Positions 24,718 to 36,081 of a DNA stretch of 64,000 nt are shown here, piece by piece (position 1 is the first letter of the stretch; the number at the start of each line of letters is the position of its first letter). The position numbers were made by a program, and so were the translations under genes. The stretch spans positions 744,001 to 808,000 of the forward strand of contig JAGPNK010000001.1 of the NCBI GenBank assembly GCA_020746835.1. Direction: 5' to 3'. The stretch comes from Stachybotrys elegans. Lineage: Eukaryota > Ascomycota > Sordariomycetes > Hypocreales > Stachybotryaceae. The notes beneath the pieces were generated by a model. The model searched no databases, was not told the origin of the DNA, and was given only the letters and a program-made list of their open reading frames with translations.

Positions 24718-25385
24718 CTACCTTCTCCTTGCGTTTCTCAGGATGAAGGCTCCCACCAGACCGGCAGCGACACCAACGCCGCTGAGAATGGCGACGCCCA
24801 TGAGGCCTTCCTTGGCGACGCGATCGTCGATGAGTTGGCGCAGGTCGGCGGCCTGGAGGTTGGCGGGCTCCTTGTCGAGGAGGAGATCGTTGTAGCGGCG
24901 GGCTTCGCCATAGTTACCGAGCTTGTAGTTGCCGAGGGCGAGGTAGTAGAGACACTCGCGGCGGCGTTCGGGGGAAAGGCGGAAGATCTCGGATAGCAAG
25001 CGGACGCCGAGCTGCTGGTCGTTGCGGCTGCTGGACTTGACGAGGCCCTACGGTAAAAGGTTAGAGAAGGTGTGTTTCGTCAGAGGAGGGGAGAGGGGAG
25101 GTTAAAAGGAAGATGGACGTACCCATGCGTAGTTGAACTTGGTCTGGACGCCGACCATGTCCCCCTCCTTCTCGTATTGGGCGCGCAGGACGTTGAGCTC
25201 GGAAGCGTTCAGAGGCCTGGAAGAGGATAGGTGGTTAGAGAGGGAGGGGTAGAAGAGGGGGTGAAAGGCCTTGCGTACGTCTCCGCATCGAGGGCATCTA
25301 GAGAGGAATGGATGCGTGAGCTTGTGGTTCTGATGTCTGCCGGGTACGTTCGGGATCAGGACTCACATGGCAATTCTGTAACCAT
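24718..25385 (-). CDS. FIS1: Mitochondrial fission 1 protein (Fis1)
   Basis: Four minus-strand exons, 25367-25385, 25279-25297, 25123-25216 and 24718-25047, give 153 residues, the usual Fis1 length. The sequence shows the Fis1 TPR-like bundle: [21 protein letters not shown], then [41 protein letters not shown], which I recognise as characteristic. A C-terminal membrane anchor (about residues 125-147, [20 protein letters not shown]) and a short basic tail RNARRR follow. It is a tail-anchored receptor on the mitochondrial outer membrane and peroxisomes that recruits the dynamin Dnm1 through Mdv1/Caf4. The first two coding exons are only 19 nt each. All junctions have GT..AG and restore a continuous frame. 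Confidence 0.94.
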
Positions 25386-25971
25386 GATGGGCAAGTGTTG
25401 AGGGTGCTCGCGTGCTTCGCTGGGTGTAAAAGAGGAGGAATTCGGAAGATAAATGTGTGGGTGAGAATTAGGTACGAGAGAGAGAGTCTAGAAAATGATT
25501 CGTCGTCGGAAGAGGGCTTTGGAATAGGGATGTTGGAGCAGTCGTGGGTGGGATGCTCGCCGTTTGTTGGGTCGAGGCGAACAACTGGAGGTGAGGTAGC
25601 TGACCCGAGGTGTGGCTCAGCCCAGCCGGCTTGCAATGAATGATTTGCACATGACGCCACGACAGCACTCTTGGGTGGCGTTCTTTTTTTTCTCTTCTTC
25701 GTACCCCTGTTGAAGTGTGAGTTGGTTGTGGGGCTGGTCCGATAAGTGATTGTCGTCCCGACGATGGGACAATTTTGTTTTGGTGGGACCGTGCATTGCC
25801 GGTACGTACCTCGATGCTTCTTGTGGCCCAAGTCATGCGGGTTGTTTGATTCAACCATGTAATTAAATCAATGACAACGACTACACCATCACTCCATTGA
25901 GGACTTGTTGCAAAGAACCCTTTTACCAAGAAATCCCATTCTCTGCCAAACTACCATCCGGAGTCGTCAAG
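25386..25971. promoter_or_regulatory. Divergent promoter FIS1 / SPC24
   Basis: 586 bp between divergent start codons. No discrete regulatory motif was recognised. Confidence 0.4.
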
Positions 25972-26643
25972 ATGTTGCTCGCCGAAGATCCCGCCACTGT
26001 AAGAATCCAGATCCCCTGGACTCCCCGCCCCTTCCAACCGCGTGTGCCGTTACTAACGCCGTAATCCAAGCTCATCAACCACACCATCAACAACTTCAAC
26101 ATCAACCCGGACAAGCTCGCCGTCTCGCGGATCCACGAGTCGCTCTCGACGCTGCAGCAGGCGCGCGACCTGCGCGTCCGCGAGGCCGAGGCCGGGCTCA
26201 AGAAGCTGTCGCGGCAGCTCGCGACGGCATCCTCGCAGCACGCTGAGCTCGCGGCCTCGCACGCGCCGGCCGACCACGCCGACCGCATCGCGCGCCTCGA
26301 CACGACCAAGTTCCGGACCGCAAAGGCCGCCAGCGACGCCGAGATGGACGCGGAGCGCCTCGCCCTGCAGGCCGCCGACCTCGCCGCCCGGCTGCAGGAG
26401 CTTGAGCTGCAGGGCGTCGAGGGCGACGAGGCGGCGCGCAGGCGCGACCCCGTCGACGACGAGGTGCTGCTCCGCCTCAAGGTGTACCGCAGCCTGGGCA
26501 TCGACATTGAGCGCGACGAGAGGGACGGCGAGTGGAGCAAGGCCGTCATCCGCAACGACCGCAAGGGCGACGTGCATGTCGTCAACATGGACAAGAAGTT
26601 CTCGCGGTACTTTTACGCAAACTACTTCTGGCAGACGCTGTGA
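25972..26643 (+). CDS. SPC24: Kinetochore protein Spc24 (Ndc80 complex)
   Basis: Exons 25972-25998 and 26071-26643 give 199 residues. A long charged coiled coil (about residues 35-140, with [21 protein letters not shown] at its start) is followed by a compact C-terminal domain, [19 protein letters not shown] ... [29 protein letters not shown]. That domain is the signature of Spc24. It pairs with Spc25 to anchor the Ndc80 complex to the inner kinetochore. The frame is continuous across the 72-bp intron, which has a CTAAC branch point at about 26053. Coding sequence is very GC-rich, with strong codon bias. Confidence 0.93.
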
Positions 26644-27110
26644 GCGTGCTCCAGCGAGGTGAATGGAGCATGTCATGCTGTGTTGCGTTTTGTTTATCTT
26701 TTGCAAACGATATCATGAGAACGGGAACCGGGCGTTTTGGGCGTGGAGTCGGGCGGCATGTCCAATTATTGTAATGATCGATGATACCATATAAACTCCT
26801 ATTTCCATTGCTCCTTTCCCTCCCCTCCTTTTACTAAAGCTCCCCCCAAAAGGACAAATGAACATGTCGTAGAAGTAAAGGTTTAAAAAACACCTCTTCA
26901 AGGCCAACTGCCTATCAAGTAGTAGGTACATGTGTATGCATGAGGTCTCCTGCATTGGCTATTGAAGTTGGGCCGTCTCCGTGAGAGGAGGCGAAGAAGG
27001 ACAAAGTATAGTAGGGAATATTGAATATTATAATTGCACAGGTTGGCGGTGGCAGTCTGGTTTGTATTAACAATCAGAAAGAATTGGCGAAGAGAGTCGC
27101 GTTTGACCCG
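26644..27110. other. Convergent intergenic region after SPC24
   Basis: 467 bp containing the 3' UTRs of SPC24 and of the minus-strand membrane-protein gene. Nothing else was seen. Confidence 0.5.
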
Positions 27111-27842
27111 TCAGGCAGTCTGGAGGGGCTGCTTTCTGGACGCCTTCGGAGATCCCGTATAAGGGAAGTAGCTGTCGCTGTTGCTGGCGCCCGTCAGAGC
27201 GCGGGGTGGTCCTGTGGGCGTCCTTGCCCGCGAACTGTTTGGCGACATGGATGCCTTTATCGTCCGGGCTTCGGGGCTTCGCGCCCGTCCCTTCATCATC
27301 AGATAGCTGCCTTCACCAGGCGTAGTAAGCCCGCCAGACGGGGTGCGGTGGTGGTTGCGGTTCCCCTGGCGGTCCGGCAGCTCCAGCCGAGAGTTGATGG
27401 TGGTCCAGATGGTATCGTCACCGTCGGCGACACGCCAGCCGCCAAGCCCCTCAAAGTCCCTCTCCGGGCCGACGCTGGGGATGAGACCGAGTCCAGCATC
27501 ACCTACGGGAGTGGTCGAGCCACCAGAGATGGCGCTGACGGAGCTGGGGCGGCGCCTCCGCCTGCGGCCAATGTTGACATGGGGCGATGGGCTGTCGCTG
27601 CGGTTCGAGGGAGAGCGGGAGGAGACGCCATTGGCGTGGACGAAGCGGAGGTGGCGAGGCTTGCGGCCGAGGAGCGATTGGGGCACAAGAGACAGGGCAA
27701 TGTCGATGTAGACGACGATGACGCGGAGGATGAGGACGCAGAAGGCGCAGGTGGTGGTGATGCCAGCAAAGACGGCGAGGGGCACGGTGACGACAAAGAG
27801 GAAGGGCACCATGAACGCGTATACGGGGTTGAGGAGTGCCAT
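27111..27842 (-). CDS. Conserved-looking two-TM membrane protein, function unknown
   Basis: A single exon encodes 243 residues. The first in-frame ATG is at 27842; the longer frame upstream starts only at GTG. The N-terminal ~60 residues hold two closely spaced hydrophobic segments (VYAFMVPFLFVVTVPLAVFAGI and CAFCVLILRVIVVYIDIALSL). The remaining ~180 residues are cytosolic, Ser/Pro/Arg-rich and apparently disordered, with a poly-Arg patch (GRRRRRRPSS) and many SP/TP sites. Such architecture is common among fungal membrane-anchored adaptor proteins, but I recognise no family. The overlapping 377-aa plus-strand frame is judged to be its shadow. Confidence 0.75.
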   Translation of the reverse strand: MALLNPVYAFMVPFLFVVTVPLAVFAGITTTCAFCVLILRVIVVYIDIALSLVPQSLLGRKPRHLRFVHANGVSSRSPSNRSDSPSPHVNIGRRRRRRPSSVSAISGGSTTPVGDAGLGLIPSVGPERDFEGLGGWRVADGDDTIWTTINSRLELPDRQGNRNHHRTPSGGLTTPGEGSYLMMKGRARSPEARTIKASMSPNSSRARTPTGPPRALTGASNSDSYFPYTGSPKASRKQPLQTA

Positions 27843-29208
27843 GATGGTGATGACAGACGGACCGGACCAGTCGCTATGCTGGCGAGTCACTCAGACCATG
27901 GCTGGGCTGGACCACCCGAGAGAGGTTGTCGAAGTGAGAAGGGAGAAGGGGAGGAAGAGAAAGGAGCTGGACAGGTCGTTTTACGCGATGGGAGATTCGT
28001 AGCAAATGCAGTGTCTCAGCGGCCGAGTGGGGGACTGCGCCTTGGACGGCGCGACTTTGTGGAGGAGAAAAGGGAGGAAAAGAAGAAACAAATAAGGGAG
28101 AGTAGAATGGGGAAAGAGAGAGGAGGGCGAGATGGGAAGATGGGAGGTGTTTGAAAGCGGGGTTGGAGAGAGTCGAGTCAAGACGGAGCGAGAAAAGGGA
28201 TAGACGGAGTGGGAGATGAGAGAGCTGTGGTAGTAATAAAGTGAGTAGGTGGTGGTTTTTTTGGTGGCGTTTGTAGTATAGCTGTCAATCAACTGCTCTG
28301 ATATCAATGGATGTGAGAGATATGAAGATAGGACCAGGACGGGGAGGTGGTGTGCTTGAAAGCGGGATAGATTGGCCGTCGAGATAAGAAACGAGACTGA
28401 CGATGCCGATGTTCGCGCACACTTTCAGAGGGAAGACGCGAGAGGGAGAAGGGCAAGAAGATGAGGGAGAGGAGAGAGAGAGAGAGAGAGAGAACAGTCA
28501 AGGTTGCATGACTAGCCGCAGGGAGCTACATGGAGACGAAGCCATCTGGTACATGGACTAAGGTGGTGTTAGATGGGGTTAGGCTGGTACCGGAGGCGCG
28601 ACGGACGAGGTTCCCCGGATTTCGGCCAACGGCGGGGTCTGATATCACATGCCATTACATACCTATCTACTACGGTACTTACATATGCATCGTACCATTG
28701 TTTGTAATCGCGCGGGTTATGCAGGCATGCATACAACTACATCTGCTAGCCATAAAGCACCGCGCTGTAATACTCCTCCTCCTCCGCGGACCAGGCCATG
28801 GGGCCCTTTCGTTCATCCATCCCCACGCTTTGTATGTAAAGCACCAGGGTCTGGATGCAATGAATTCCACATGCTAGCTTGCCATGCCCTGCCAATCATG
28901 GCCCTCGCAAAGTTAGTTGCCCGACGACGAACCAAGACACTCCAATCATCAACGGCAATTGCGCCATTGATGCGGCAGGGGAGTTCTTTCAGCGCCTTGG
29001 CTGGCCAATCATGGTCCATGACCGTACACGAGGCAGGCATGTTTCAGAGGGGAAACAATTCGTACTCCACTCTCCATGATCTGGGCTTAGATAAAAATCA
29101 CCCTGACATCATTCATTGGCCCAAAGCTTCTCTTGACAGCCAAATGTCTTGTACTTCCGGCTACCTCCTACAAGCCACGCAAAGCAACGCAAAGACGTCT
29201 GCTGCACC
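27843..29208. other. Divergent intergenic region with GA repeat
   Basis: 1.37 kb between divergent genes (membrane protein and TatD-like hydrolase). The first ~350 bp is the CT-rich leader of the minus-strand gene. A GA dinucleotide run occupies about 28472-28493. No additional gene was recognised. Confidence 0.5.
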
Positions 29209-30429
29209 ATGTGTCAGGGCGAGACGCCTCCCCGCGATGCCACCACCCCTCACGATGAACCCTTCCCCTGGGACGAAGGCGTCTTCGACGCCCACTGCCA
29301 CCCCACCGACACCATGACCTCCGTCTCGTGCATCCCCCAGATGCGCGCCCGCTGCCTCACCGTCATGGCCACGCGCTCCCAGGACCAGCACCTTGTAGCC
29401 CAGGTCGCCGATACCCTTTCCATTTCTTCCCCTGCTGCGCTCTCTGCCCCAGCCGACGACGCCCGTCTCGTTCCGGCCTTTGGCTGGCACCCCTGGTTCT
29501 CCCACCAGCTCTACGACGACGCCCTCCCCGAACCGTCCTACCGTCCAGCGAGTTCTTCCCCGGAGGACATCCAGGCCGCCAAGAAGGCTCACTACCAGGC
29601 CGTCCTCGCCCCTCCCCCCGATGACCAGGCCTTCATCGACTCTCTCCCCACCCCGGCGCCGCTCTCCTCCTTTGTCGACGCTTCTCGCGACCACCTCGCC
29701 AAGTATCCCCTTGCGCTCGTCGGCGAAATCGGCCTTGACAAGGCCTTCCGCCTGCCGCGCCAGTGGGACCCAGACGAGGCTGCCTCTCGAGATGAGACCC
29801 TGACACCCGGCGGCCGTGAGGGCAGGCTCCTGAGCCCACAGCGCGTGTCCATGCCGCACCAGCAGGCTGTTCTGCGCGCCCAGCTCGCCCTCGCTGCTGA
29901 GATGGGCCGCGCCGTCAGCCTGCACGGCGTCCAAGCCCACGGCATCCTCCTCGAGACCGTCAGCGCCAGCTGGAAGGGCATGGAGATCCGCCGCGCCACT
30001 CGCCGCGAGAAGCGTCAGGTTGCCCCCGGCGCCGAAGACTCCGACTCCGAGTCTGAGGGGGATACAGCCGGTCAGAAAGGCAGGCTCGGGCGGAAGCCCT
30101 TCCCGCCGCGGATATGCCTGCATTCCTTTAGCGGCTCCGTCGAGCTCCTCAAGCAGTGGCTGAACCCGGCCATCCCCTCCAAGATCTTCGTCTCCTTCTC
30201 CACCGTCATAAACTTGGCCACCGAGGCGGGCAAGGCCAAGTTCGACGACATTGCCAGGGCCGTGCCAGAGAACCGCATTCTGGTCGAGAGCGATCTTCAT
30301 ACCGCCGGCGACGATATGGATGGCTATCTCGAAGACATGTATCGCAGAGTGTGCCAGGCGCGCGGGTGGGAGCTCCGCGAGGGTGTGGCAAGAATACGAA
30401 AGAATTATGAAGAGTTCATCTTTGGTTGA
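29209..30429 (+). CDS. TatD-family metal-dependent hydrolase (Scn1-like)
   Basis: A single exon encodes 406 residues, starting at the first in-frame ATG. The TatD TIM-barrel metal ligands are all visible: H29 and H31 in FDAHCHPTD, E173 in ALVGEIGLD, H239 in AVSLHGVQAHG, H305 in CLHSFSG, and D362 in ILVESDLHT. Family members are 3'-5' exonucleases or related phosphoesterases. The fission-yeast relative Scn1 was found as a Cut9-interacting protein. An acidic low-complexity insert (EDSDSESEGD, about residue 280) interrupts the barrel, as often seen in fungal members. The actual substrate cannot be read from the sequence. Confidence 0.9.
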   Translation: MCQGETPPRDATTPHDEPFPWDEGVFDAHCHPTDTMTSVSCIPQMRARCLTVMATRSQDQHLVAQVADTLSISSPAALSAPADDARLVPAFGWHPWFSHQLYDDALPEPSYRPASSSPEDIQAAKKAHYQAVLAPPPDDQAFIDSLPTPAPLSSFVDASRDHLAKYPLALVGEIGLDKAFRLPRQWDPDEAASRDETLTPGGREGRLLSPQRVSMPHQQAVLRAQLALAAEMGRAVSLHGVQAHGILLETVSASWKGMEIRRATRREKRQVAPGAEDSDSESEGDTAGQKGRLGRKPFPPRICLHSFSGSVELLKQWLNPAIPSKIFVSFSTVINLATEAGKAKFDDIARAVPENRILVESDLHTAGDDMDGYLEDMYRRVCQARGWELREGVARIRKNYEEFIFG

Positions 30430-30763
30430 GATGTCTTCGCAATATTCTCTTTGCGCCCTTTGCTCGGCATCTCACTCGTAGGCCAGATCTACCAAAGATG
30501 ATTGAGGCAGACTTATTCGCTAAATGCATTACTGCCAAGCCTCCGCTAGTTACCATTACCGGTCATCCCATTACTGTTGTGTCCCGTGTGTGCCACATAT
30601 CCATCAGTCACTACCGAGGAAAGAAATAAAGGAAAAGAGGCAAGAAAGAAATGCAGAACGTCGTCCGTCCAGCTAATATACATCTTTCGCTGAGAATGGA
30701 TCGCCACATGAGCCCCAAACGCCAAAATGAACAAACACCGTGTTTCCTGTGTCGATATCTTCA
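30430..30763. other. Convergent 3' intergenic region
   Basis: 334 bp between the TatD-like gene and the type I membrane-protein gene. UTR sequence only. Confidence 0.5.
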
Positions 30764-32531
30764 TTACTTTCCATATCCAAGCCTGTCACCAGCTTCCTGC
30801 TGTCTGACAATCTCTTCGGGAGGGGCCATCGGCCGTGCAGACTCGGAAGAGGGCCGCATGTACCGGAAACCGTCCGCCACTACGAATGTGTCCTCGGGCT
30901 CGCTCTCATACGGCGGTAGGGAATCAACATCCTCGTCATCAGTAGACACCTCGACATACGTGGCTCGCACGAATCGGGGCTCCGGACGCGGTGCCATAGC
31001 CACTGGCCGGAAAGCGGGCTCCCTGCGCTGCGTCCTGCCCTCTTCGGCAGCAACCAGGTTGCCCACCATGGCGGCAGCCTCGCGGAATTGCGCAAGCTCC
31101 TGCTCCATAGTCGTTTCTTCGTCGCGAGGCGCAGGGGCGGGCGCCTCTACCTCGGCCGCGTTTGTCTTCTCAGTCTCCAAGCTCCAGGGGAGATACTTCT
31201 TCAGCCAACTCAGAATCGCCTCCTGGCTGGCCTCGCGCCGGTTGGCACGGCGTGCCTCACGCTCCTCCCAAGTCTCATGTCGGCGACCGCCCCCTCGGAT
31301 GTCGAGACGGCGCCGGCGCTGCTCGGATACGTAGACGGTGAGGCGGCGGTGCACAAAGGCAATGCCGCAGAGGGTTATGAGGCCAAAGATGATGGCGGCG
31401 ATGCCCAGGGCGGCGACAAGGCCAAAGTAGTCATCCGAGGTGACTACGTGCTTGGAGGACAGGCTCGAGTACGTTGGCGATGGAGCCGCATTGCCTGGGG
31501 CGGCGTCGAATGAGTCCAGATGTAGCTGGTCATGCTTCCCGCTAAACATGAGATGCGGTGAGCCGGTCTGGGAGGCTGGTGCGGCCGAGGACGTGGGCGA
31601 CGGAGCGGGCGCTGGGGCCGTGGGCTGGATGCCATGCTCTAGCAGGGCCTCGGGGTGCAGGTTGTAGTTCTCCCGGATAAAGGCCTCCTTGGCAGCGACC
31701 AGCTTCTCCAGGAGCTCAAGCTCTTGCCGAAGCATCCTCAACTGCCTTAGACGACCGGCCAGAACCCGGCCTTCTTCCTCCCCGGATGCCACCAGGGCTG
31801 CATCCTCAACGTCCTTTTCAACTTCCGAGATGACGGCCTCCACCATGTAGGGCCCCTTGTTCACCACGGCGGTATGCCCCGACTTTTCATCGGCAGAGTC
31901 CTCTTCACCCTCGGGGAGGTTCCAGCCCATCTGCAGAACAGCAGGGGGGTTCGTCTGGCGGAAGCTGGAGGAGAAGGTAGCGTCTGGGACATCCGGGACG
32001 GGCTCGCCGTTGAAGGAGCGAAGAGTGAAGCGGAGGAGCTGCTCGTTGGGCCCGTTGGCGAGCTCAATGCACGTCACGGACCAGCTGGCCGTGATGGTAG
32101 CGCCGTCGTCAGCAGTGAGCACGCCATGGCCTACGCCTGCAAGGTCCTGAGACAGCCTCTGCCCATTGATCTTGATATTGGCCGGACCGCAGTCCTGTTC
32201 CGCTGCTTCGACTTCTAGTTTAAGGGACTATATCCAGAGGAAAAATAAATGGTACGAATCAGCGACGATGCAATTAGGAAGGGGGGAGTGAGCTGCGTAC
32301 CACGACGCCAATGGCATCCTCCTCTCCCAGTGGGACTCGAAGAGTCACGAGGGCGCTGTCTCTGGATCGGGGTTCTGCACGGGATATTGTCAATCTATGT
32401 ACTCCATGTACAATAAGAGGTAAGAGGTAGTATGTAGACGCACCGTTCACATGAGCATTCCCCAAGGCCGCCGCGCCGAGCGCAGGCAGCACCAACAACA
32501 ACGTCGTCGCGGCCTTTGCTAGGCCAAACAT
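30764..32531 (-). CDS. Orphan type I membrane protein with coiled coil
   Basis: Minus-strand exons 32444-32531, 32301-32374 and 30764-32227 give 541 residues. A clear signal peptide (MFGLAKAATTLLLVLPALGAAALG) leads into a lumenal or extracellular domain of about 175 residues, probably beta-rich (VTLRVPLGEEDAIGVVV, CGPANIKINGQRL, TITASWSVTCIEL). A coiled coil follows (about 201-239), then a Pro/Ser linker and one membrane helix (about 322-346, LVAALGIAAIIFGLITLCGIAF). The ~195-residue cytosolic tail is basic and then acidic, ending with proline-rich PPYESEPED and VADGFRYMRP. I do not recognise the family. The topology suggests a secretory-pathway or cell-surface sensor or scaffold. Splices are well defined and frame-consistent. 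Confidence 0.8.
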
Positions 32532-33673
32532 AACGTATACCCAAGGTTCGGCTATGAGTTGAAAATGGTTGGTAGGGACTGCTGCCTCTCTCACTTCTCT
32601 CCGGCACGACCCGTAGACTAGCAGACGGGTAGGACAATGTTACGTGGCAAAACGAATGGTGGGAACGGAATTATTACACATAGGCAGTAGGTAGGAATAC
32701 ACACCATACGCACACGCACGCAACACGCAACACGCAAGTGGTCCGGGATGAGGGGGAAAGGGGATGAGAAGAGACGGGAGGGAAGAGACGGATGAGAGTG
32801 GGGAGGGAGAAGAAAGAGAGAGAAAGAGAGAGAGAGATGTGCTATAGTACGTGTCTGACGATGCAAATGCAATGGGATGTGGTGCGCGCGCGCGTGGGTG
32901 GATTAGGTAGGTAGTACGGAGTAGAGGGAGGTGCTGTTAAGTCGCTGCCTGTGCCGCTAGAGCCGGGGTGTGTTTTCTCCCAGCACTGCCACAAACCACC
33001 ACGCATCGCATATCTTAGTTCATACTAATAACTCGCTTTCGTACGTGTCATCATTTATCATTCGGACAACTTTCTTTGGCATGTTACGATCGATGTCCTT
33101 CTTCTCTTTCTTTTTTATTTTTTATTTCCCCTGCCGCCGTCCCCTAATAACATCCATGTTACCATCTTATCATGTCACCATCATGACCTGTAGCTGCAGA
33201 AGCTCTCCGCATTGGCTCGTTGCTGCCGCTGCTCAGCCACGTTGGCCAGGGAAGTTTGGCCAGCATCTTACTTAGCGCAAGGAGCTGACGAGGCTTGCTC
33301 CACCAGCACCTACCTCCCTGGTTGAAGGTGTGTATGACTCCCCTTCCATTTTAGAAGGTGCTGTGCCAAACGACTGCCTAGATGGTCCTTTGTTTCTTTC
33401 GATGGGCAGGCCCACCTCTTGTGTCGGTGCGGCTGAATGTGTTTCATCAGGCATTGATTGCATCGTCTTGCTGGCTTCGGGTACGTCTCCCGATGGCTGC
33501 CATCTTGAGCCCCTTCGTGCCAGGATTTGCTTGACAGTGAGCATGCTTAGATTCAAATTCAACGTTTGTATTGTCACCATAAGCAATCGCTACTAAATAA
33601 TACCAATCATGAAATGACATGTCCAAACCACATATCTGCTACGCCCAAATTTGCATCTACACCAATCATCATC
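32532..33673. other. Intergenic region with purine-rich tract
   Basis: 1.1 kb between two minus-strand genes. A GA-rich tract at about 32811-32840 is on the sense side of the upstream leader. The motif TAGGTAGGTAGTACGGAGTA lies at 32904-32923. A T-rich stretch is near 33105-33130. No gene was recognised. Confidence 0.5.
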
Positions 33674-36081
33674 CTACAGCAGGTCTCTGAGCACCTGCAC
33701 CCGTGTTCGAGCCACTTCCGAGTCCTCGGCCATGAATTCCATTATCTCAATCATGCGACCTGGTCACGGTTAGAACGCAAGTTAACCATGCATAACAGGA
33801 CCTCTCACTCACCGATATCTGCTTTCGCCCTAACAAACACAGGATCTTTAGCCATGGCTTCCTCGCTGCCGGGCTCCTTGGCTGCTTCACGAAGCACGTT
33901 GCCCATGCAAAGCGCCTCTAGGAACGCTCGGTGGTTAAACACCCACCAAACTCGTGCCTCTGTCTCGAGCAGCGAGAAGAGCATGAAGAAGGCGTTGATG
34001 GCGTCGTGGGCTGCTTCCAGCGTACCCCGCACATTGACCGGCACCTCGGCGCACTCTGATGCATGAACCAGCATCAGGTTGTGGAAATAATTGCTCGTCA
34101 GAAACAGCGTCTGGCGAACCACCCGCTTGTTCGTCTTGGCCAGTGCCGACAAGCTGTCGGCATCCCACGACCGGAATACATCTGCGAAGGACCTATACAC
34201 GGCCCGGAAATCGGCCACGAGCTTCGACTTGTGCCGCGCGGTCGAGCAGATGGGCAAGTCGAGTGACCGAGGCGAGCAGATGGCCTCCTGGACAAGGTTG
34301 GCAAGCGTCCAGGAGCCACGGATATACGCCGTGTCCGTGGGGTCGCTGTTGGCGATGGGGGTGCCGTCGTCGTGGAGATCCTCCACTGACACATCGGTGT
34401 GTGTAGCCGACGGGGGGAGCGAGAGCAGCACTGTGAGGAAGGTGTCCTGCAGCAAAACGGCCTGCCAGAGTTTTCGCCGCTGTTGCTTCTCGAAGAGACT
34501 TGCATTTGGTGTCACTAGGTTAGCATTGCCATGTTAGCCCCAGCCACAGTATACGGGTGCAGATCTCGGCGCACCAATATTCGGATCTCGATGCAGCCCC
34601 AGCGCATACGCTTGGCGGATGAGGATGCCCGCAAAAGCCCAGCCGTCTGAGGCGTGGTTATCGTTGATAAGAAAGTACGTCATGAGAACCATGGCCTGGA
34701 TCGACCGCGTCGATGCCTTGCTGAGATATGAGTACATGCGGAGGGCCTGGTTGCTGGCCGAGACGTAGAACTCGGCTGTTGCCTTCCTTTCCCGGGCAGA
34801 CGTCGTATGCACAAACTGCGTTCCCAGAGCAAGCATGACGAATATCAATGCCACAAAGGCCGCATCAACCGTCGTCTTTTCGGCCGGAGGCAGCTGCCAG
34901 AAGTGCTCGTAGTCTGCATAGAAGGTCTGGCGGTGCATCATGGGATAGACGGGATCAACACACTCGAAGTAGCGGCTTAGGAGGATGTCAGCCTGTATCT
35001 TGCCGGGAAGCACCTGGACGACCTCGGCCAGACCACCCTCGCAGGTCCAATAATTTGCAAATGGGTGCTCCGCGCCGATCCCCAAGACGCTGGTCGCCTT
35101 GGCGGCCGAAAAGGGCACATGCGACAGCAGACCGAGGGAGAGAGTCGCCGCACCACGAGACGAAGCATCTGCGTCGTGAACCGTCCCTCTGTCGGCAATA
35201 TTGGGAATCTGTGACTTTCCGTTCATGCTGCTGGGCGTCTTCTTGGGAGGTTTAGTCATGCGTCGGCCATTGGCCGCATTCCGCGATGTTTCTCTGTCCA
35301 GACATGTCAGAAGCCGAAAATGGTTCAGCCTGGAATGAGATACATACTCGAGGAGGTTTGCGACGTGAGCATACTGGCACTCCGTCTGTCGCTTTATGCC
35401 TGCAGTTTATAAGTATCATGGCGTGTATGTATCAATAGGATTTAAGACTTACACGCGATGCAGTGAGGACGGCCTCTGTCACACTGGAGCCATGTTAATC
35501 CAAATTGTCTTCCTAGGCAGCATGTTGTACAACTGGGGCTTGATTGTTGGGCCGGCTGCTCCTGGACTTTGATGATACGCAAAGACCCTATTCGTATCAC
35601 CGACGACTAGGTATATGCATAACGAGTAGCACAGCTGCCGAGGTGGTACGGAGCACCATGACGACAATCGGCGTGGCGAGTAAGACAGAAAAGAGAAACA
35701 CAGCGACACGTCTCAGGTACGCGTGGATAACAAACGAAAGCCATTGAGCAATCACAGGACAGAATTGGGACGATCCAAACTTACTTTAGTCTTTCTCTCT
35801 ACGCACTCGTGGCACGACAGGGTCGGTTTGTTCCTCTTCTGCTTCTTCCTTGGCTGATCATCCGAGTCGGGCGCGTGCTCGAGTCCATCGCTGTCGCGGG
35901 CTTGAACCTCGTGCCTGTAAGGCGGGAGCCGGTGAGTTTCAGGGGCTGAGATGGGCGAAGCCATGGACTCGGGCGAGGCCAGGCTGGGTTGCAGCATCGA
36001 GACACTGAATCGGGGACCCGGGAGGCGATGCTGATGATGGCCATGGAGCAGCGAATGCGGATGGCCGTGGGACGACTCCAT
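33674..36081 (-). CDS. Zn(II)2Cys6 transcription factor with fungal-specific (MHR) domain
   Basis: Six minus-strand exons, 35785-36081, 35453-35483, 35348-35399, 34575-35293, 33813-34514 and 33674-33759, give 529 residues. The zinc cluster spans three exons: C90-x2-C93-x6-C100-x6-C107-x2-C110-x6-C117, preceded by the basic RKKQKRNKPTLS. The middle-homology/fungal_trans region follows, with LLSRYFECVDPVYPMMHRQTF, the signature SIQAMVLMTYFLINDNHASDGW, and AGILIRQAYALGLHRDPN. A C-terminal helix RMIEIMEFMAED closes it. It is a nuclear regulator of XlnR/GAL4 style; its targets are unknown. The start is the first in-frame ATG after an upstream stop. Neighbouring transporter and oxidoreductase genes at 38.7-41.6 kb could be targets, but nothing here proves it. 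Confidence 0.92.

Noticed and set aside
27021..28154. 377-aa plus-strand frame opposite the two-TM membrane protein
   Set aside because: Low-complexity Gly/Arg/Glu sequence begins at a non-ATG codon. The minus-strand frame has membrane segments and a sensible start.
29161..30300. 379-aa minus-strand frame opposite the TatD-like gene
   Set aside because: Antisense shadow. The plus strand has every TatD metal ligand in order.
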